Positions 6,789 through 7,292 of a stretch of DNA of 7,292 nucleotides are shown one piece after another; the first letter of the stretch is position 1, and each line of letters starts with the position of its first letter. The DNA comes from Desulfuromonadales bacterium (GTDB taxonomy: Bacteria > Desulfobacterota > Desulfuromonadia > Desulfuromonadales > BM103). The DNA lies in NCBI GenBank assembly GCA_029859485.1, contig JAOUDB010000120.1, positions 1 to 7,292 on the forward strand, given 5' to 3'. Below the pieces are notes generated by a model. The model was not told where the DNA came from. It made no database searches and was given only the letters and a program-made list of their open reading frames with translations. Both the position numbers and the translations under genes were made by a program.

Positions 6789-7006
6789 ACCCAAACAAAG
6801 TTTGTAAGTATTTAACGCACCAAAAGTAGGCGCTTTAGACGAAGGCGCAAAGGGGTAGAGAAAGCCCGCAAAGAAAACCACTTCAAAAAGCGAGAATAGT
6901 CACCCTTTGCGCCTTTCTTGGCTTTTCTTAGCGTCTTTGCGTTGATCTTTTGATTTCTGCCTGTACCGTTTTGGTGTAAAGACGCATCCCTTTGTTTGGA
7001 TTATAG
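6784..7006. repeat. Nested palindromic non-coding element (about 223 bp)
   Basis: Three inverted-repeat pairs are nested in order. The outer pair is TTATAACCCAAACAAAG (6784-6800) with CTTTGTTTGGATTATAG (6990-7006), matching at 15 of 17 positions. The middle pair is CACCAAAA (6818-6825) with TTTTGGTG (6969-6976), perfect. The inner pair is AAGGCGCAAAGGG (6842-6854) with CCCTTTGCGCCTT (6903-6915), perfect over 13 nt around a 48-nt loop. CGCAAAG/CTTTGCG words, as in the nuo-operon repeat, recur throughout. No ORF with protein similarity is present, and no clear target-site duplication flanks the outer arms. It looks like a MITE-like or REP-like dispersed element that lies between the gdhA terminator and the 864-aa gene. 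Together with 6629-6783, where I see only a ribosome site and a possible -10 box, it accounts for the 437-nt gene-free gap. Confidence 0.6.
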
Positions 7007-7010
7007 ACAT

Positions 7011-7050
7011 TTAAAACAGCAGGGCCGGCAAAGTTATTACCGGCCCTGCT
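7011..7050 (-). terminator. Intrinsic terminator of gdhA
   Basis: On the minus strand AGCAGGGCCGG (7050-7040) pairs perfectly over 11 bp with CCGGCCCTGCT (7028-7018) around an 11-nt loop, and GTTTTAA (7017-7011) follows. The stem begins 15 nt after the gdhA stop codon. The GC-rich stem is strong and the T-tract is modest. It separates gdhA from the downstream 864-aa gene. Confidence 0.85.
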
Positions 7051-7065
7051 TAACCTCTGTTCGGG

Positions 7066-7292
<227 letters not shown>

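Noticed and set aside
6784..7006. CRISPR array or insertion sequence
   Set aside because: The repeats are inverted and nested rather than regularly spaced direct repeats, and no transposase reading frame is present.

Overview
The window looks like chromosomal DNA from a Desulfuromonadales (Geobacter/Desulfuromonas/Pelobacter-like) bacterium. The basis is a NuoA-NuoBCD-NuoE type complex I operon with a three-way NuoB/C/D fusion, a KaiC-like/PEP-synthase-like protein of a sort I associate with that group, and dispersed 'CGCAAAG' palindromic repeats. This taxonomic call is inference from gene content and recognised sequence; no search was run. All supported genes lie on the minus strand, so transcription runs from right to left.

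In transcription order the layout is as follows. (1) 7292-7066 is the C-terminal end of an NADP-type glutamate dehydrogenase (gdhA), closed by a strong hairpin terminator. (2) 7006-6784 is a non-coding nested palindromic repeat element. (3) 6628-4034 is an 864-aa protein. It has an N-terminal KaiC/RecA-like domain without a P-loop, a central PEP-synthase/PPDK-type ATP-grasp domain whose ATP-site residues look intact, and a C-terminal domain with a GPGRWG motif. It has no recognisable phosphohistidine domain or PEP-binding barrel. (4) 4013-3871 holds a perfect 17-nt palindrome, a good sigma70-type promoter, a GC hairpin and a strong intrinsic terminator, which together outline a possible small RNA of about 87 nt. 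(5) 3690-3232 is ribonuclease HI (rnhA), with its own candidate promoter. (6) 3118-2651 is nuoA, 2654-264 is the nuoBCD fusion (4-nt overlap with nuoA), and 144-1 is the start of nuoE, running off the window. A second CGCAAAG-type inverted repeat fills almost the whole nuoBCD-nuoE gap.

Functionally, the left part encodes the membrane anchor (NuoA), the N2 iron-sulfur subunit and quinone-site subunits (NuoBCD), and the beginning of the NADH-side module (NuoE) of respiratory complex I. RNase HI and GDH are housekeeping genes. The least understood parts are the 864-aa ATP-grasp protein and the regulated-looking non-coding segment just downstream of it. I see no tRNA, rRNA, CRISPR array, transposase or phage gene, and no convincing gene on the plus strand.
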